Positions 39,921-48,252 of a stretch of DNA of 64,000 nucleotides are shown here, one piece after another. The position numbers and the translations under genes were made by a program. The stretch covers positions 3,460 to 67,459 of the forward strand of contig JBDRBT010000015.1 of the NCBI GenBank assembly GCA_043822385.1. The letters run 5' to 3'. Source of the DNA: JABWCK01 sp043822385 (GTDB taxonomy: Archaea > Micrarchaeota > Micrarchaeia > Norongarragalinales > Norongarragalinaceae). A model generated the notes under the pieces. The model searched no databases and was not told where the DNA came from. It worked only from the letters and a program-made list of their open reading frames with translations. The first letter of the stretch is position 1, and each line of letters begins with the position of its first letter.

Positions 39921-40322
39921 CTTTTGTTTTAATGCTTCTTTAATTGCTTGTTTTTCTTCCTTGAAAAAAAGTTTTTTTAATGCTTCTTCAGGTGGAAACC
40001 ACTGCACTTCAATTATTCCTTCATCCATAGCGTCTAGAGTGAGTTCAGCGTTTTGTTTTGTTTCAACAAAAAAACTAGTTACGTTTTGAGCGTGTTTTCC
40101 TTTTACTTCATAGTAATACACTTGTTTTGGTTCACTGGCTTGAGTTATTCCTGTTTCTTCTCTTAATTCGCGTTTAAGTGTTTCTTCCAGAGTTTCGTTG
40201 TCGTCTACTCCTCCTTTAGGCAAGCGCCAGTAAAACCTTGTTTTAATTCGGTCTTTTCTTTTAGCTAGGAGAATTCTCTGGTTGTTGAAAATAATTATTT
40301 GAACGCGTTTTTCAGTCCTCAT
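39912..40322 (-). CDS. Nudix hydrolase
   Basis: 136 aa from ATG 40322. Full Nudix box: GGVDDNETLEETLKRELREETGI. The strand before it, RKDRIKTRFYWRLPKGG, fits the Ap4A/diphosphoinositol-type or general housecleaning members. The frame is open upstream to 40394 but the added 24 residues look unlike the family. Function could be removal of damaged nucleotides. It overlaps the 3' end of the CDP-alcohol transferase gene. Confidence 0.9.
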   Translation of the reverse strand: MRTEKRVQIIIFNNQRILLAKRKDRIKTRFYWRLPKGGVDDNETLEETLKRELREETGITQASEPKQVYYYEVKGKHAQNVTSFFVETKQNAELTLDAMDEGIIEVQWFPPEEALKKLFFKEEKQAIKEALKQKLS

Positions 40323-40421
40323 TTCGTTAGTCAATAGTTTTTTTCCAAATAATAAGGAATTCTTTTTAGTGATTTTGCGTTCTTTTAAAAACACTAGGTT
40401 TGTTTATTATTAGGGGATTTT

Positions 40422-41354
40422 ATGAAAAAATTATTATTGTTTGTTTTATTAGCAAGTCTTGTTTTTGCAGTCGGAACTAACAATAAAAATGCGGAAAAGA
40501 CTTATGCCGCAGAAATAACTGGGCTAGTAAATTCCGTTAGAGTGGTTACCGCGCCTTTAGTTGCTAGGGGCGAAATCAATGCATCTGTTTCGGTTATCCG
40601 TTCAAAAACGCTTATTCAAAACCAGCTGCAGACCGTAGACGCGCTGAGAGTTAAGTATAATGCTAGTAATTTAAGAGTTAGAGTACGGGAGTGTAACCGT
40701 GAAGCAAATTGTGTTTCTTCTTTACAAAGGAACGTGGTTGCTTTTATTCACGCTCACTGGAATGGCTTCAGCAAGATTTTTGATGAATTAATTGAGCTTG
40801 GTTTCCCTGAAAGTAAAATAAATGAAATGAAGGACTATTTACAAGCGCAGAGGGCCGCTATTTCCAATACTACTAATAAAACTGAAGTAAGAGAAATACT
40901 TGATTCCACTAATGAAAAGTTGCGTGAATTCAGGCGGGAAGCCCTTAGGTTCATGCTTGACTACAAAGAAGACCAAGCAATCAATAATACTACTGAGATT
41001 TTAGGTAAGCTCGAGCAAGTGCGTTTGCAGTTGGTTGAGCGTGGGATTAACGTGACTGTTTTCGATGAAGCAGCTAATCGTGTGCGTGTACAACTGCGTG
41101 TTATTGAAGATGATTCACAAGGTTTGGTTTTAGAGTGGGCTGAGCTTTACCGTTTAAAGTATTCCTTGCGTTCTTTAAAGCAAGTAGTTCTCAAGAAGAT
41201 TAACAACCAGCCTGTAACGCCTTCTGACTTGAATGCCAGTGTTTCTGAAGATGTTTTATTGAATGCGGTTCCAGAGATGGTTCACGCTGAAGTAGTGCAG
41301 GCATTTAATAACGGCGAATTAAAGTCGGTTTCTGAAGATTCTGAGGAGGATTGA
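40422..41354 (+). CDS. Secreted helical protein, 310 aa, unknown
   Basis: Signal peptide MKKLLLFVLLASLVFAV, then an all-alpha, charged protein with several amphipathic helices (EMKDYLQAQRAAISNT, TNEKLREFRREALRFMLDYK) rather than a globular catalytic fold. Two cysteines in RECNREANC may form a disulfide. Potential N-glycosylation sites (N-x-S/T) are frequent (NAS, NTT, NKT, NVT). The gene is followed by a small lipoprotein gene, both probably surface exposed. No family recognised. Confidence 0.7.
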   Translation: MKKLLLFVLLASLVFAVGTNNKNAEKTYAAEITGLVNSVRVVTAPLVARGEINASVSVIRSKTLIQNQLQTVDALRVKYNASNLRVRVRECNREANCVSSLQRNVVAFIHAHWNGFSKIFDELIELGFPESKINEMKDYLQAQRAAISNTTNKTEVREILDSTNEKLREFRREALRFMLDYKEDQAINNTTEILGKLEQVRLQLVERGINVTVFDEAANRVRVQLRVIEDDSQGLVLEWAELYRLKYSLRSLKQVVLKKINNQPVTPSDLNASVSEDVLLNAVPEMVHAEVVQAFNNGELKSVSEDSEED

Positions 41355-41359
41355 TTATT

Positions 41360-41569
41360 TTGAAGCGGTTTGTTTTTGGTTTATTGGTTATTTCAGTATT
41401 TTTGTTGGGTTGTTTGCAACAGCCGGCTTCCCCAACCGCCACTCCTACTCCTGAGATATCTACGGATTTTGCGGGAGATATTGATAACACGGTTAACACC
41501 CTGGATTTTAATATGGATTTAGGTAGTGATTTGAATTACACTGACGACGATTTAAGCGTTTTTGATTAA
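41360..41569 (+). CDS. Small acidic lipoprotein, about 69 aa
   Basis: The TTG start at 41360 lies behind GGAGG; FVFGLLVISVFLLGC is a signal peptide with lipobox cysteine, and the mature part is short, proline/threonine-rich then acidic (DNTVNTLDFNMDLGSDL). Probably a surface lipoprotein. It begins 5 bases after the helical secreted protein and may work with it. Its stop overlaps the convergent nucleotidyltransferase gene by four bases. Confidence 0.65.
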   Translation: MKRFVFGLLVISVFLLGCLQQPASPTATPTPEISTDFAGDIDNTVNTLDFNMDLGSDLNYTDDDLSVFD

Positions 41570-42753
41570 GTTTCAAGTAATTCGCTTTTATCCAAGTCGA
41601 GGGAAAGCTCACCTTCAACAATCGAGTTAGCTTTTATCTTGATAAATGGCCATATTTTGCTTCTGCTTAACACGCGAGTTCTTTCTCCTATAACGCAGTC
41701 GTGACCAATTATTACCAGGTCGTCTATCTTGCAGTTTTTTTCTATTGACGTGTTGTAGTCGATTATTGCGTCGTAAATTCTGCTGGCTTCACCTACTTTA
41801 GTATTCTCGAATAAAATGCTTCCAGAAACCGTGGAGTCTTTACTTATTTCAGTTCCCTTCATTAAGTGAACGTAAGGCCCGATAATGCAGTTGTCACCTA
41901 TTTTGCAGTTGTCTTCAATTATTGTTGGGCCGCGTATTACCGCGTTTTCACCTATTTCCACGTTTTTCCCTTTAATTACTTGTTCGTCTGAACCGTTTTT
42001 GATTAGTAACTCCATTGCTAGCTTGTTTGTTTCAATGTAAGTTTCTGCAGTTCCAATGTCTCCCCAAATTCCTTCAAAAACTAGTCCGTGCAAAGGAATT
42101 TTTTCAACGTAATGCTGCCACAAGTCTCCGGGCCGGTCTGCTTTTTCTCCCTTCTTGTGTTTTTCTTTAATGTATTCCGGCAAGTGCTGATTAACAAATT
42201 CTTCAGAAAGCCGGTAAATCAAGGTTGAAGCTAGTTTAGATTTTGCTTGTTCTACTTTAGGTTTTTCCTGGAAAGCGGTTATGCGCTTGTTTTTGTCTAC
42301 TATACCTATTCCGAATTGTTCCACTAAGTTTTTGTCTTTCAAGTTGTACAACGCAATGCTTGCGGGGTGTTCGTGCTTCATGTGTTTCAAGTCAAGACCG
42401 TAAACAAAATTATCTCCACCGACCACTAAGCATTCTTCCTTGATTTTCTTTTTTTCTATTACGTAGTTTATTGCTCCAAGCCCGCCTAGTTTATTCGAGT
42501 CGTTAGCGCTTTCTTCAAAACAATAATCTATTTTTACCCCGTATTTTTCACCGTTACCAAAGTATTTTTGTATTGCTTTTTGCTTGACGTTCAAGCCGAC
42601 TGTTATTTCTTTTATTCCCGAGTCCTTCAACATTTCCACTAAGTATTGCATTACTGGCTTGCCTGCAACTGGAAGTAATACTTTGGGTCGTTTTAGAGTA
42701 AGCGGGTAAAGGCGAGTTGAATAGCCTCCTGTTAACAAAATTGCTTTCTTCAA
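41566..42753 (-). CDS. Sugar-1-phosphate nucleotidyltransferase with beta-helix domain
   Basis: 395 aa from TTG 42753, which has GGTGAT before it. The nucleotidyltransferase domain has LLTGGYSTRLYPLTLKRPKVLLPVAG, LGGLGAINYVI, LVVGGDNFVY and the end FEGIWGDIGTAETY. A left-handed beta-helix follows (IGENAVIRGPTIIEDNCKIG). This is the glucose-1-phosphate/mannose-1-phosphate family; the nucleotide and sugar cannot be fixed. It is last in the operon after an RHH-nucleotidyltransferase fusion and a DUF2090 protein. Confidence 0.88.
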   Translation of the reverse strand: MKKAILLTGGYSTRLYPLTLKRPKVLLPVAGKPVMQYLVEMLKDSGIKEITVGLNVKQKAIQKYFGNGEKYGVKIDYCFEESANDSNKLGGLGAINYVIEKKKIKEECLVVGGDNFVYGLDLKHMKHEHPASIALYNLKDKNLVEQFGIGIVDKNKRITAFQEKPKVEQAKSKLASTLIYRLSEEFVNQHLPEYIKEKHKKGEKADRPGDLWQHYVEKIPLHGLVFEGIWGDIGTAETYIETNKLAMELLIKNGSDEQVIKGKNVEIGENAVIRGPTIIEDNCKIGDNCIIGPYVHLMKGTEISKDSTVSGSILFENTKVGEASRIYDAIIDYNTSIEKNCKIDDLVIIGHDCVIGERTRVLSRSKIWPFIKIKANSIVEGELSLDLDKSELLET

Positions 42754-42761
42754 ATTAAAAA

Positions 42762-43601
42762 TCACCTTTTCTTGTTTTTGTTCCACACACTAATGAATTC
42801 TTCATAATTCCTGCTGATTTCTTTAATTGCTTTTTTCCTGTTAATTTTTCCTTCATTAAGTTTTTTGAGTGGGTTAGCGAAAACCGTTCTGCCTACAGCG
42901 AAGCCAATTACTCCCTTGGTTTTCGCGCCTATTTTCACCCACTGTTTAGTTTTTGCTTTAGTTTCGCCGCGACCTAGAATTATTATTCCTTCACAAGGCA
43001 CATTGGAAACTAGTTTTACTAGTGTTTTGCATTGTTTTAGCGAGCTAACTCCCTCTAATTTCCATATTGTTGGTTTTATTCCTGCTTGCTGGATTTGTTT
43101 TATTGCGTGAATCATTAACGCCGGTCTTATTTTTTCCTCGTAATTCTTTATCTTCTTGACTGGTTGCACTACCATTTCAAGCAAGAATTTTTTCCCGTGT
43201 GTTTCTAGTTCACTGCTAACTTTCTTTAATGCCTTTAACTGCTTGAAATTATTCGCGGTTGGATTAAAGCGAACTAGCGCTTTGCAGTAATCCGGATTTA
43301 TTTTTTTTATTCGTTGCAGCCAATTTTTGTATTGAATCGTGAATTCTTTGCAACCGCTTTTTTCCAGCGTGTACAAGGTAATAATTCCCCTTTTTTTCGC
43401 GTTTAAAAGTATTTCTTTGCCGTATTCTTCATCAACTAGTATTGCGCCTTTTCCGCCAGCTTTTTTCCTTGAAGCGAGGAATGCCTCGTAAATTATTTTT
43501 TTTGCTTCACGCAAGAATTTTTTCTGCTTTTCAGTCGGTTTTTCGCCGCTGCTTTTAATTAAGGAAGATCTGTGGTCGAAAGGTAAAATAAACAATTCCA
43601 T
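42762..43601 (-). CDS. DUF2090-type TIM-barrel protein (IolC C-terminal-like)
   Basis: 279 aa. LFILPFDHRSSLIKSSG and YEAFLASRKK at the N-terminus, then LVDEEYGKEIL, and WKLEGVSSLKQC and IILGRGETKAKTKQW match the domain found at the C-terminus of bacterial IolC and related aldolase-like proteins. Lys in WKLEG could be catalytic. The archaeal role is unknown; the position between two nucleotidyltransferase-type genes suggests carbohydrate chemistry. Start ATG at 43601. Confidence 0.75.
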   Translation of the reverse strand: MELFILPFDHRSSLIKSSGEKPTEKQKKFLREAKKIIYEAFLASRKKAGGKGAILVDEEYGKEILLNAKKRGIITLYTLEKSGCKEFTIQYKNWLQRIKKINPDYCKALVRFNPTANNFKQLKALKKVSSELETHGKKFLLEMVVQPVKKIKNYEEKIRPALMIHAIKQIQQAGIKPTIWKLEGVSSLKQCKTLVKLVSNVPCEGIIILGRGETKAKTKQWVKIGAKTKGVIGFAVGRTVFANPLKKLNEGKINRKKAIKEISRNYEEFISVWNKNKKR

Positions 43602-43607
43602 TACAAT

Positions 43608-44351
43608 TCACCCGTAGTGTTTCCATTCTCCTGAATAATTATAACCCATTAATTTTCCTTGTTTTGCTAACAAAGGTAAAAGGTTTTTTTCGAAGCTGGT
43701 TGTTTTTGAATTAATGTAATTGAATACTTGGGGCTCGCATAAAGCAACTCCTGCATTAACTAAGTTAGTGTCTGTAGCTGTGGGTTTTTCTTCAAAGTCA
43801 ATTACTTTAGATCCCATTAATTTAGCTACGCCTAATTCAAGGGGTTTTTTTGCTTCAGCCAGCGCGATGGTGCATGCGCCTTTGTTTTTGTTATGAAAGT
43901 CCTTGAAGTCGTTTAAATCTAGTTCTTCATATGAAACGTCAGCGTAACTCAAAAGAAAGGTTTCTTTCAGCAAGCCTTGTGCTTTTTCTAGTGCTAGGGC
44001 TGTGCCTTTTCCTTCATCCCAAACGTATTCTATTTTTATTCCGTGAAAATTTTTCAGCAAGTCAATGATTTTCTGGCTGTTTGTGCTTAAAGCAAGTATT
44101 ACTCGCGTGAAATTGTTTTTTTTCAAGTAGTTTAGTATTTTTTCTAGTGTTGTTAGCCCGCCTTCTTTTTTCAATGCGTTTTCAGGTTTACCGCATAATA
44201 TTAACGCGCTCATTTCTTGTGTTTTACCTAGTGATTTTTCTAGTAGCAGGCTTATTGCTTGAGACCGGTTCCTAATGCTGTTGCTGCCTACGGTAGAATC
44301 GATTTTTTTCAGGAGTTTGTCGTTGATTGTTATTGTTATTCGTTCAACCAT
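43608..44351 (-). CDS. RHH DNA-binding domain fused to a degenerate nucleotidyltransferase
   Basis: 247 aa. Residues 1-45 are a ribbon-helix-helix (VERITITINDKLLKKIDSTV, RSQAISLLLEKSLG). From residue 48 the fold follows sugar nucleotidyltransferases (ALILCGKPENALKKEGG, GKGTALALEKAQ, LLSYADVSYEE, NAGVALCEPQVFNYI), but the Gly-x-Gly-x-Arg nucleotide loop is lost and the final Trp-x-Asp-x-Gly is replaced by WKHYG at the end. So it probably binds a nucleotide or sugar without catalysis. Adjacent tandem repeats AAAGTAT in the promoter suggest it represses its own cluster. GTGGTG precedes the ATG. Confidence 0.7.
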   Translation of the reverse strand: MVERITITINDKLLKKIDSTVGSNSIRNRSQAISLLLEKSLGKTQEMSALILCGKPENALKKEGGLTTLEKILNYLKKNNFTRVILALSTNSQKIIDLLKNFHGIKIEYVWDEGKGTALALEKAQGLLKETFLLSYADVSYEELDLNDFKDFHNKNKGACTIALAEAKKPLELGVAKLMGSKVIDFEEKPTATDTNLVNAGVALCEPQVFNYINSKTTSFEKNLLPLLAKQGKLMGYNYSGEWKHYG

Positions 44352-44367
44352 TCACACCACTTAATAA

Positions 44368-44401
44368 AAAGTATGAGAAAGTATTACTGTAAGGTATTTA
44401 A
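44368..44401. promoter_or_regulatory. Tandem AAAGTAT repeats in the divergent promoter
   Basis: AAAGTAT occurs at 44368-44374 and 44378-44384, exactly 10 bases apart, with a variant AAGGTAT at 44391-44397. The last overlaps TATTTAA, the likely TATA box of the phosphohexomutase gene, whose start is 44442. Ribbon-helix-helix dimers bind short repeats spaced about one turn, so this fits the RHH fusion encoded just to the left. Confidence 0.4.
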
Positions 44402-44441
44402 TTGTTTTTATGCTTATTGTTTTCTGCAAAAGGTGATTTTT

Positions 44442-45767
44442 TTGAGTATTTTCGGCGGTTATGACGTCAGGGGCAAGTGCCCACAGGAATTGAATGAAGA
44501 CGTTGCAAGACGTTTGGGTAAAGCTTTTGCTTTCTTTACTAAAAATATTTCGATAGGTTTCGACAATCGTGACTCAAGCGAGAAGTTATTCAACGCGTTT
44601 TTAACTGGTTTTGTTGAAAGCAGCGGTAAAGCCGTAAACGTTGGTTTAGTGCCTACGCCTGTTCTTTATTATTCAATAGTAAAACTAGGCGTTGACGGGG
44701 GAGTAATGATTACCGCAAGTCATTTGCCTGCTGAATTCAATGGATTCAAGTTTTTAAAAAACAAAATGCCGCTTTCTTCTCGTGACTTGAAGGACTTAGA
44801 GAAAAACTTCAATGAAAACTACTTTGTTGCGGGAAAAGGCAGCGAATCAAGTGCAAGCGTTGTACCTGCGTATTTGCAACATGTTTTGAGTTTAGTAAAA
44901 CCAGTTCGCAAGCTAAAGATTGTTTTAGATACGGGTAATGGTGTGTGCGGTCCTTTAGCTGAAAAACTGTACACTGCACTCGGGTGTGAAGTAGTTGGAT
45001 TGTTTTTAGAGCCTGACGCGTCTTTCCCTAACCATAATCCAGATCCGTACAAACTAGAGAACTTGAAGTGGCTGCGTGAAGCAGTGGTGCGCGAAAAAGC
45101 AGATTTAGGTATTGGTTTGGATGCTGACGGAGACCGATGCTTGTTTGTTGATAACAAGGGAAGGCCGGTTGCTGGAGATTACTCTAATGTTTTGTTTGCT
45201 CGTGATTCCTTAAAGAAAAAGCCAGGCGCCAAGATTGTAGGTGATTTCAGGAATTCAATGGTTTTGAGAGAGGAAGTTGCTAAGGTGGGTGGAGAATTTG
45301 TTGAAGCAAAAGCAGGCAGAGTTGCTGCAATAGAAGGCTTGTTTTCTAATAAAGCGGTTTTTTCTTGTGAGGTTACCGGCCACGTTTGTTTTATTGAAAA
45401 TAATGGTTTTGATGATGGTTTGTTTGCTGGAGCAAGAATGATCGAACTGCTTTCAAATTCAAGCGCGCCTTTGTCGTTGCTTGTTGACTCGATTCCCAAG
45501 TATTTTTCTGATCCTGAACATAGAATTACTGTTGCAAACAAGAAAGAAATAATTTCTTCAATAAAAAAATCCTTCGAGAAAAAGAAAATTAAGTTCAGTG
45601 AATTGGATGGGCTTAAGGTGGTTATTGACGGCGCGTGGGGTTTTGCCAGGGTTTCTAACACTGAACCGAAAATTACTTTGCGTTTTGAAGGTAAAACTAA
45701 GGAAAAAATGAATGAAGTAAAACAATTGTTTTCAATAGAATTGAAAAAATACGGAGTCAAGCTTTGA
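44442..45767 (+). CDS. manB: Phosphomannomutase/phosphoglucomutase
   Basis: 441 aa. TTG start at 44442 after GGTGATTT. Motifs: FGGYDVRGKCPQELNEDVAR, MITASHLPAEFNGFKF (active serine), GIGLDADGDRCLFVDN (metal loop), SCEVTGHVCFIENNGFDDG (sugar-binding) and VSNTEPKITLRFEG (phosphate). Full length. The mutase makes mannose-1-P or glucose-1-P for a nucleotidyltransferase; the neighbouring cluster encodes one on the opposite strand. Frame continuity upstream to 44259 is not used. Confidence 0.92.
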   Translation: MSIFGGYDVRGKCPQELNEDVARRLGKAFAFFTKNISIGFDNRDSSEKLFNAFLTGFVESSGKAVNVGLVPTPVLYYSIVKLGVDGGVMITASHLPAEFNGFKFLKNKMPLSSRDLKDLEKNFNENYFVAGKGSESSASVVPAYLQHVLSLVKPVRKLKIVLDTGNGVCGPLAEKLYTALGCEVVGLFLEPDASFPNHNPDPYKLENLKWLREAVVREKADLGIGLDADGDRCLFVDNKGRPVAGDYSNVLFARDSLKKKPGAKIVGDFRNSMVLREEVAKVGGEFVEAKAGRVAAIEGLFSNKAVFSCEVTGHVCFIENNGFDDGLFAGARMIELLSNSSAPLSLLVDSIPKYFSDPEHRITVANKKEIISSIKKSFEKKKIKFSELDGLKVVIDGAWGFARVSNTEPKITLRFEGKTKEKMNEVKQLFSIELKKYGVKL

Positions 45768-45768
45768 A

Positions 45769-46455
45769 ATGTTTTCAGTAATACTTCCGACTTTTAATGA
45801 AGAAAACCGAGTGAGTGTTGTTCTCAACGAGTTAGCGTTTGCCTTGAAAAAAAAAGATTGCGACGTAATTATTGTTGACGACAGTACTGATTCAACTGTT
45901 GACGTAGTTAATTCTTTCAAAAAGCGTTTTAAGAAACTACGCGTTTTGCATTCTAACGAACGCAAGGGTAAGGGTAATGCGATTATTCGCGGTTTCAAGG
46001 CGAGTAAGTCTAGTAAAGCGCTTGTAATGGATGCCGATTCTTCTGTTTCAGTTGAACAAGCCTTGTCTTTGCTTGATTTTTTGAGTGAAGCGGATGTAGT
46101 TATTTCTTCCCGTTACTTAAAGGATTCTTACAGGAGCGTTCCGTTTAACCGCTGGTTTGTTAGTCGTTGTTTTAACTTGCTAGTGCGCTTGTTGTTTGGT
46201 TTGAATTATTTTGATACTCAGTGTGGTTACAAGGCTTTCAACAAGAAGGCAATGCAGATTATTGCTAAAGAATCAGAGTCTAAGGGTTTTGTTTGGGATG
46301 TTGAAATGCTTTTAATTGCGCGCAAGCACGGGTTGCAGGTTAAAGAAGTTCCCGTTGTTTGGAGTCATGTTTCTGGTGGCGCTCCTGAAGTACACTTGTT
46401 TAGAACCGCTTGGAAAATGCTTTCTGACTTATTTTCTCTAAAAAACCGGTTTTAG
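45769..46455 (+). CDS. GT2 family glycosyltransferase (dolichyl-phosphate sugar synthase-like)
   Basis: 228 aa. SVILPTFNEENRVSVVLNEL, VIIVDDSTDST, GKGNAIIRGFKAS, VMDADSSVS (the DxD metal motif) and NYFDTQCGYKAFNKKAMQI are the signature of the Alg5/DPM1-type branch. No C-terminal membrane helices, so it is peripheral. It probably charges a polyprenyl phosphate with a sugar from a nucleotide donor. The ATG is one base after the mutase stop. A cis-prenyltransferase gene (48253) could supply the carrier. Confidence 0.9.
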   Translation: MFSVILPTFNEENRVSVVLNELAFALKKKDCDVIIVDDSTDSTVDVVNSFKKRFKKLRVLHSNERKGKGNAIIRGFKASKSSKALVMDADSSVSVEQALSLLDFLSEADVVISSRYLKDSYRSVPFNRWFVSRCFNLLVRLLFGLNYFDTQCGYKAFNKKAMQIIAKESESKGFVWDVEMLLIARKHGLQVKEVPVVWSHVSGGAPEVHLFRTAWKMLSDLFSLKNRF

Positions 46456-46684
46456 AATTATAGTACGCTACTGCAACTAGAATAATTAGCGTTAAGTATG
46501 TTATTGGCGAGTCTAATTTTATTTTTAGTATTAAATTCAAGAAAGCTAACAACAAGGGGGGTATGATTATTGTAAATAATAGTGCAAAGCCTAGTGCTGT
46601 TTGAGTTTCTTTTTGCTTGAAATTAAGATAAAACGCGTAAAATAATCCCGCGAGCAATATTATTGCTAGTAGTAGCTGCACCAT
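46400..46684 (-). CDS. Small membrane protein, DUF2304-like
   Basis: 94 aa with three hydrophobic helices (VQLLLAIILLAGLFYAFYLN, TALGFALLFTIIIPPLLLAF, PITYLTLIILVAVAYYNSK) and a basic tail. Size and layout recall DUF2304, which often neighbours dolichyl-phosphate glycosyltransferases and may help anchor or flip the product. The 3' end overlaps the GT2 gene on the other strand by 56 bases, unusual here, so the start or reality deserves some caution. Confidence 0.55.
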   Translation of the reverse strand: MVQLLLAIILLAGLFYAFYLNFKQKETQTALGFALLFTIIIPPLLLAFLNLILKIKLDSPITYLTLIILVAVAYYNSKTGFLEKISQKAFSKRF

Positions 46685-46721
46685 TGGAATAAATTATTTT
46701 CTAGTCATTATATTCTTTGTC

Positions 46722-47789
46722 ATGGATGTAGTGATAATTGGTGCTTCAGCTGTCGGAGGTATTACTGCCAAGGAGTGCGCTTCACTTGGTTTAGAAACAA
46801 TAATGCTTGAAGAACACAAGATTCCAGGCAAAATGCACAAGTGTTCTGGCGTGGTTTCAACTAAAGGGCTTGATTCGTTGGGTGTTGATTACTCGAAAAG
46901 CGTTTTGAATGAGATTAATGGCGCGAGAATTCATTTTGGTAAAAACTTTTTCGACGTAAAACGCAAGAATGTTGCATTAGTAATTAACCGCCAGGCTTTT
47001 GATGAAGAATGCGTTCGCGAGGCTGTGGAAGCAGGCGCGTCTTTGAAAACTAGCTTTCGAGCTTCTTCTTTTATTGAAGAAAAAAAAGTAATTGTTTCAA
47101 ACGGGGTTGAAGAGTATTGCGCTGACGTAGTTGTTGGTTGCGACGGTGCTTCTTCTTCTACTGCTTCATTGAATGATTTTCCTAGAATTGATTTGAAGGA
47201 CTTCGTGTTGTGTTTTGAGGGAGAATTCCCCGGAGTTGATGTGCGCAGCGTTGATGAAGTGGATGTTTTTCTTGACAATAAGGCTTTTCCAGGTTTTTTT
47301 GGTTGGAGCATTCCCGTTAATGACAACACGATTAGGGTTGGTTTTGGTTGCAGTGATTTTACTAAAATTAATTTGTTGAAAAAAAGTTTTTTGAAGCAAC
47401 GTGATTTACTTGAAGTAGAACCAGTCAGGGCGTTTCATCACTTAATTCCCTTGAGAACGCGGAGTAAAACGCAGAAAGGAAGAATTTTACTAGCTGGCGA
47501 TGCAGCCGGGCAAGTGAAGAGTACTACTGGGGGTGGAATAGTGTTTGGGGGTAATTGCGGCCGTACTGCAGCTAATTGCGTAAAGCGGTTTCTTGACGGG
47601 GGCTCGTTGAATTACGAGGAAGAATGGCGGCGTAAGTATTTTAGCGCTTTGAGAACGCATGATTTGCTTAGGCGTTTTTTGAATGTTGTACCTAGCGAGG
47701 TGGCTAGTGTTGGTTTGCGTGCTTCTAGTTTTCTTGGTTTGCCTTGGTTTTTGAGTTCTTTCGGCGACATGGATTCAATAATAAAGTAG
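46722..47789 (+). CDS. Geranylgeranyl reductase-family flavoprotein
   Basis: 355 aa. FAD-binding VVIIGASAVGGITAKECASL (GxSxxG), the second motif GCDGASSSTASL, and the conserved LLAGDAAGQVKSTTGGGIVFG near residue 265 identify the family. Archaeal members saturate the double bonds of isoprenoid lipids. The first motif has Ser at the second position of the GxGxxG. No transmembrane helix. Its gene is alone, with a head-to-head small membrane protein gene upstream. Confidence 0.85.
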   Translation: MDVVIIGASAVGGITAKECASLGLETIMLEEHKIPGKMHKCSGVVSTKGLDSLGVDYSKSVLNEINGARIHFGKNFFDVKRKNVALVINRQAFDEECVREAVEAGASLKTSFRASSFIEEKKVIVSNGVEEYCADVVVGCDGASSSTASLNDFPRIDLKDFVLCFEGEFPGVDVRSVDEVDVFLDNKAFPGFFGWSIPVNDNTIRVGFGCSDFTKINLLKKSFLKQRDLLEVEPVRAFHHLIPLRTRSKTQKGRILLAGDAAGQVKSTTGGGIVFGGNCGRTAANCVKRFLDGGSLNYEEEWRRKYFSALRTHDLLRRFLNVVPSEVASVGLRASSFLGLPWFLSSFGDMDSIIK

Positions 47790-47808
47790 TTTAAGCAAGG
47801 TTTTTTTC

Positions 47809-48249
47809 ATGCAGAAATCTCCTTTTTTGAGTGTTGATTTAGACGAGTCTGTTTGGCGCAAGGTTGACGGTGAGAAAATGGGTAAGCCAGGTGTTTTCTG
47901 GTGGAGTGTTGACCCTACTAACAAAAAGTTTTCTAGTATTTACCAAGGAATCATTCACGGTGAAGTAATTTCTTATTACGATAACGAGCGGATTGATGAT
48001 GTTGTTAATTTAGCGGTTGATACTGGCAGCGGTCACGGCGTTTATAGTTTTGGTTTTTCAAGGAACAACGGCGAGTTAGTTGTTTTCTTGAATAGCAACA
48101 AAAACCCATCTGATGACCGGAAAGTATTCAAGATTATTTTAGAATTGTTGTTTCACTTGCCTGACTTGCAGTTGAAGGGTTCGTTGTCTGAAAAAATAGT
48201 TCAAAAATTGTTTGAAGAAACTGATTCTAAGTTGTGGGATAGAGTTTGA
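47809..48249 (+). CDS. Hypothetical protein, 146 aa
   Basis: Not recognised. Soluble; SPFLSVDLDESVWRKVDGEK and FWWSVDPTNKKFSSIYQGII look like a compact alpha/beta domain, with NLAVDTGSGHGVYSFGFSRN in the middle and a helical end. A single-domain enzyme or binding protein is possible; no motif decides. Its ATG is 19 bases after the reductase stop, so it may be co-transcribed. The convergent gene downstream is uppS. Confidence 0.6.
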   Translation: MQKSPFLSVDLDESVWRKVDGEKMGKPGVFWWSVDPTNKKFSSIYQGIIHGEVISYYDNERIDDVVNLAVDTGSGHGVYSFGFSRNNGELVVFLNSNKNPSDDRKVFKIILELLFHLPDLQLKGSLSEKIVQKLFEETDSKLWDRV

Positions 48250-48252
48250 TTT

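Noticed and set aside
44259..44441. Longer N-terminus for the phosphohexomutase from 44259
   Set aside because: It would overlap the start of the divergent RHH gene and its residues (Cys/Tyr-rich) are not mutase-like; TTG 44442 has a good Shine-Dalgarno.
45179..45760. 193-codon minus-strand frame opposite the phosphohexomutase gene
   Set aside because: The plus-strand product has all mutase motifs; the opposite frame is a shadow.
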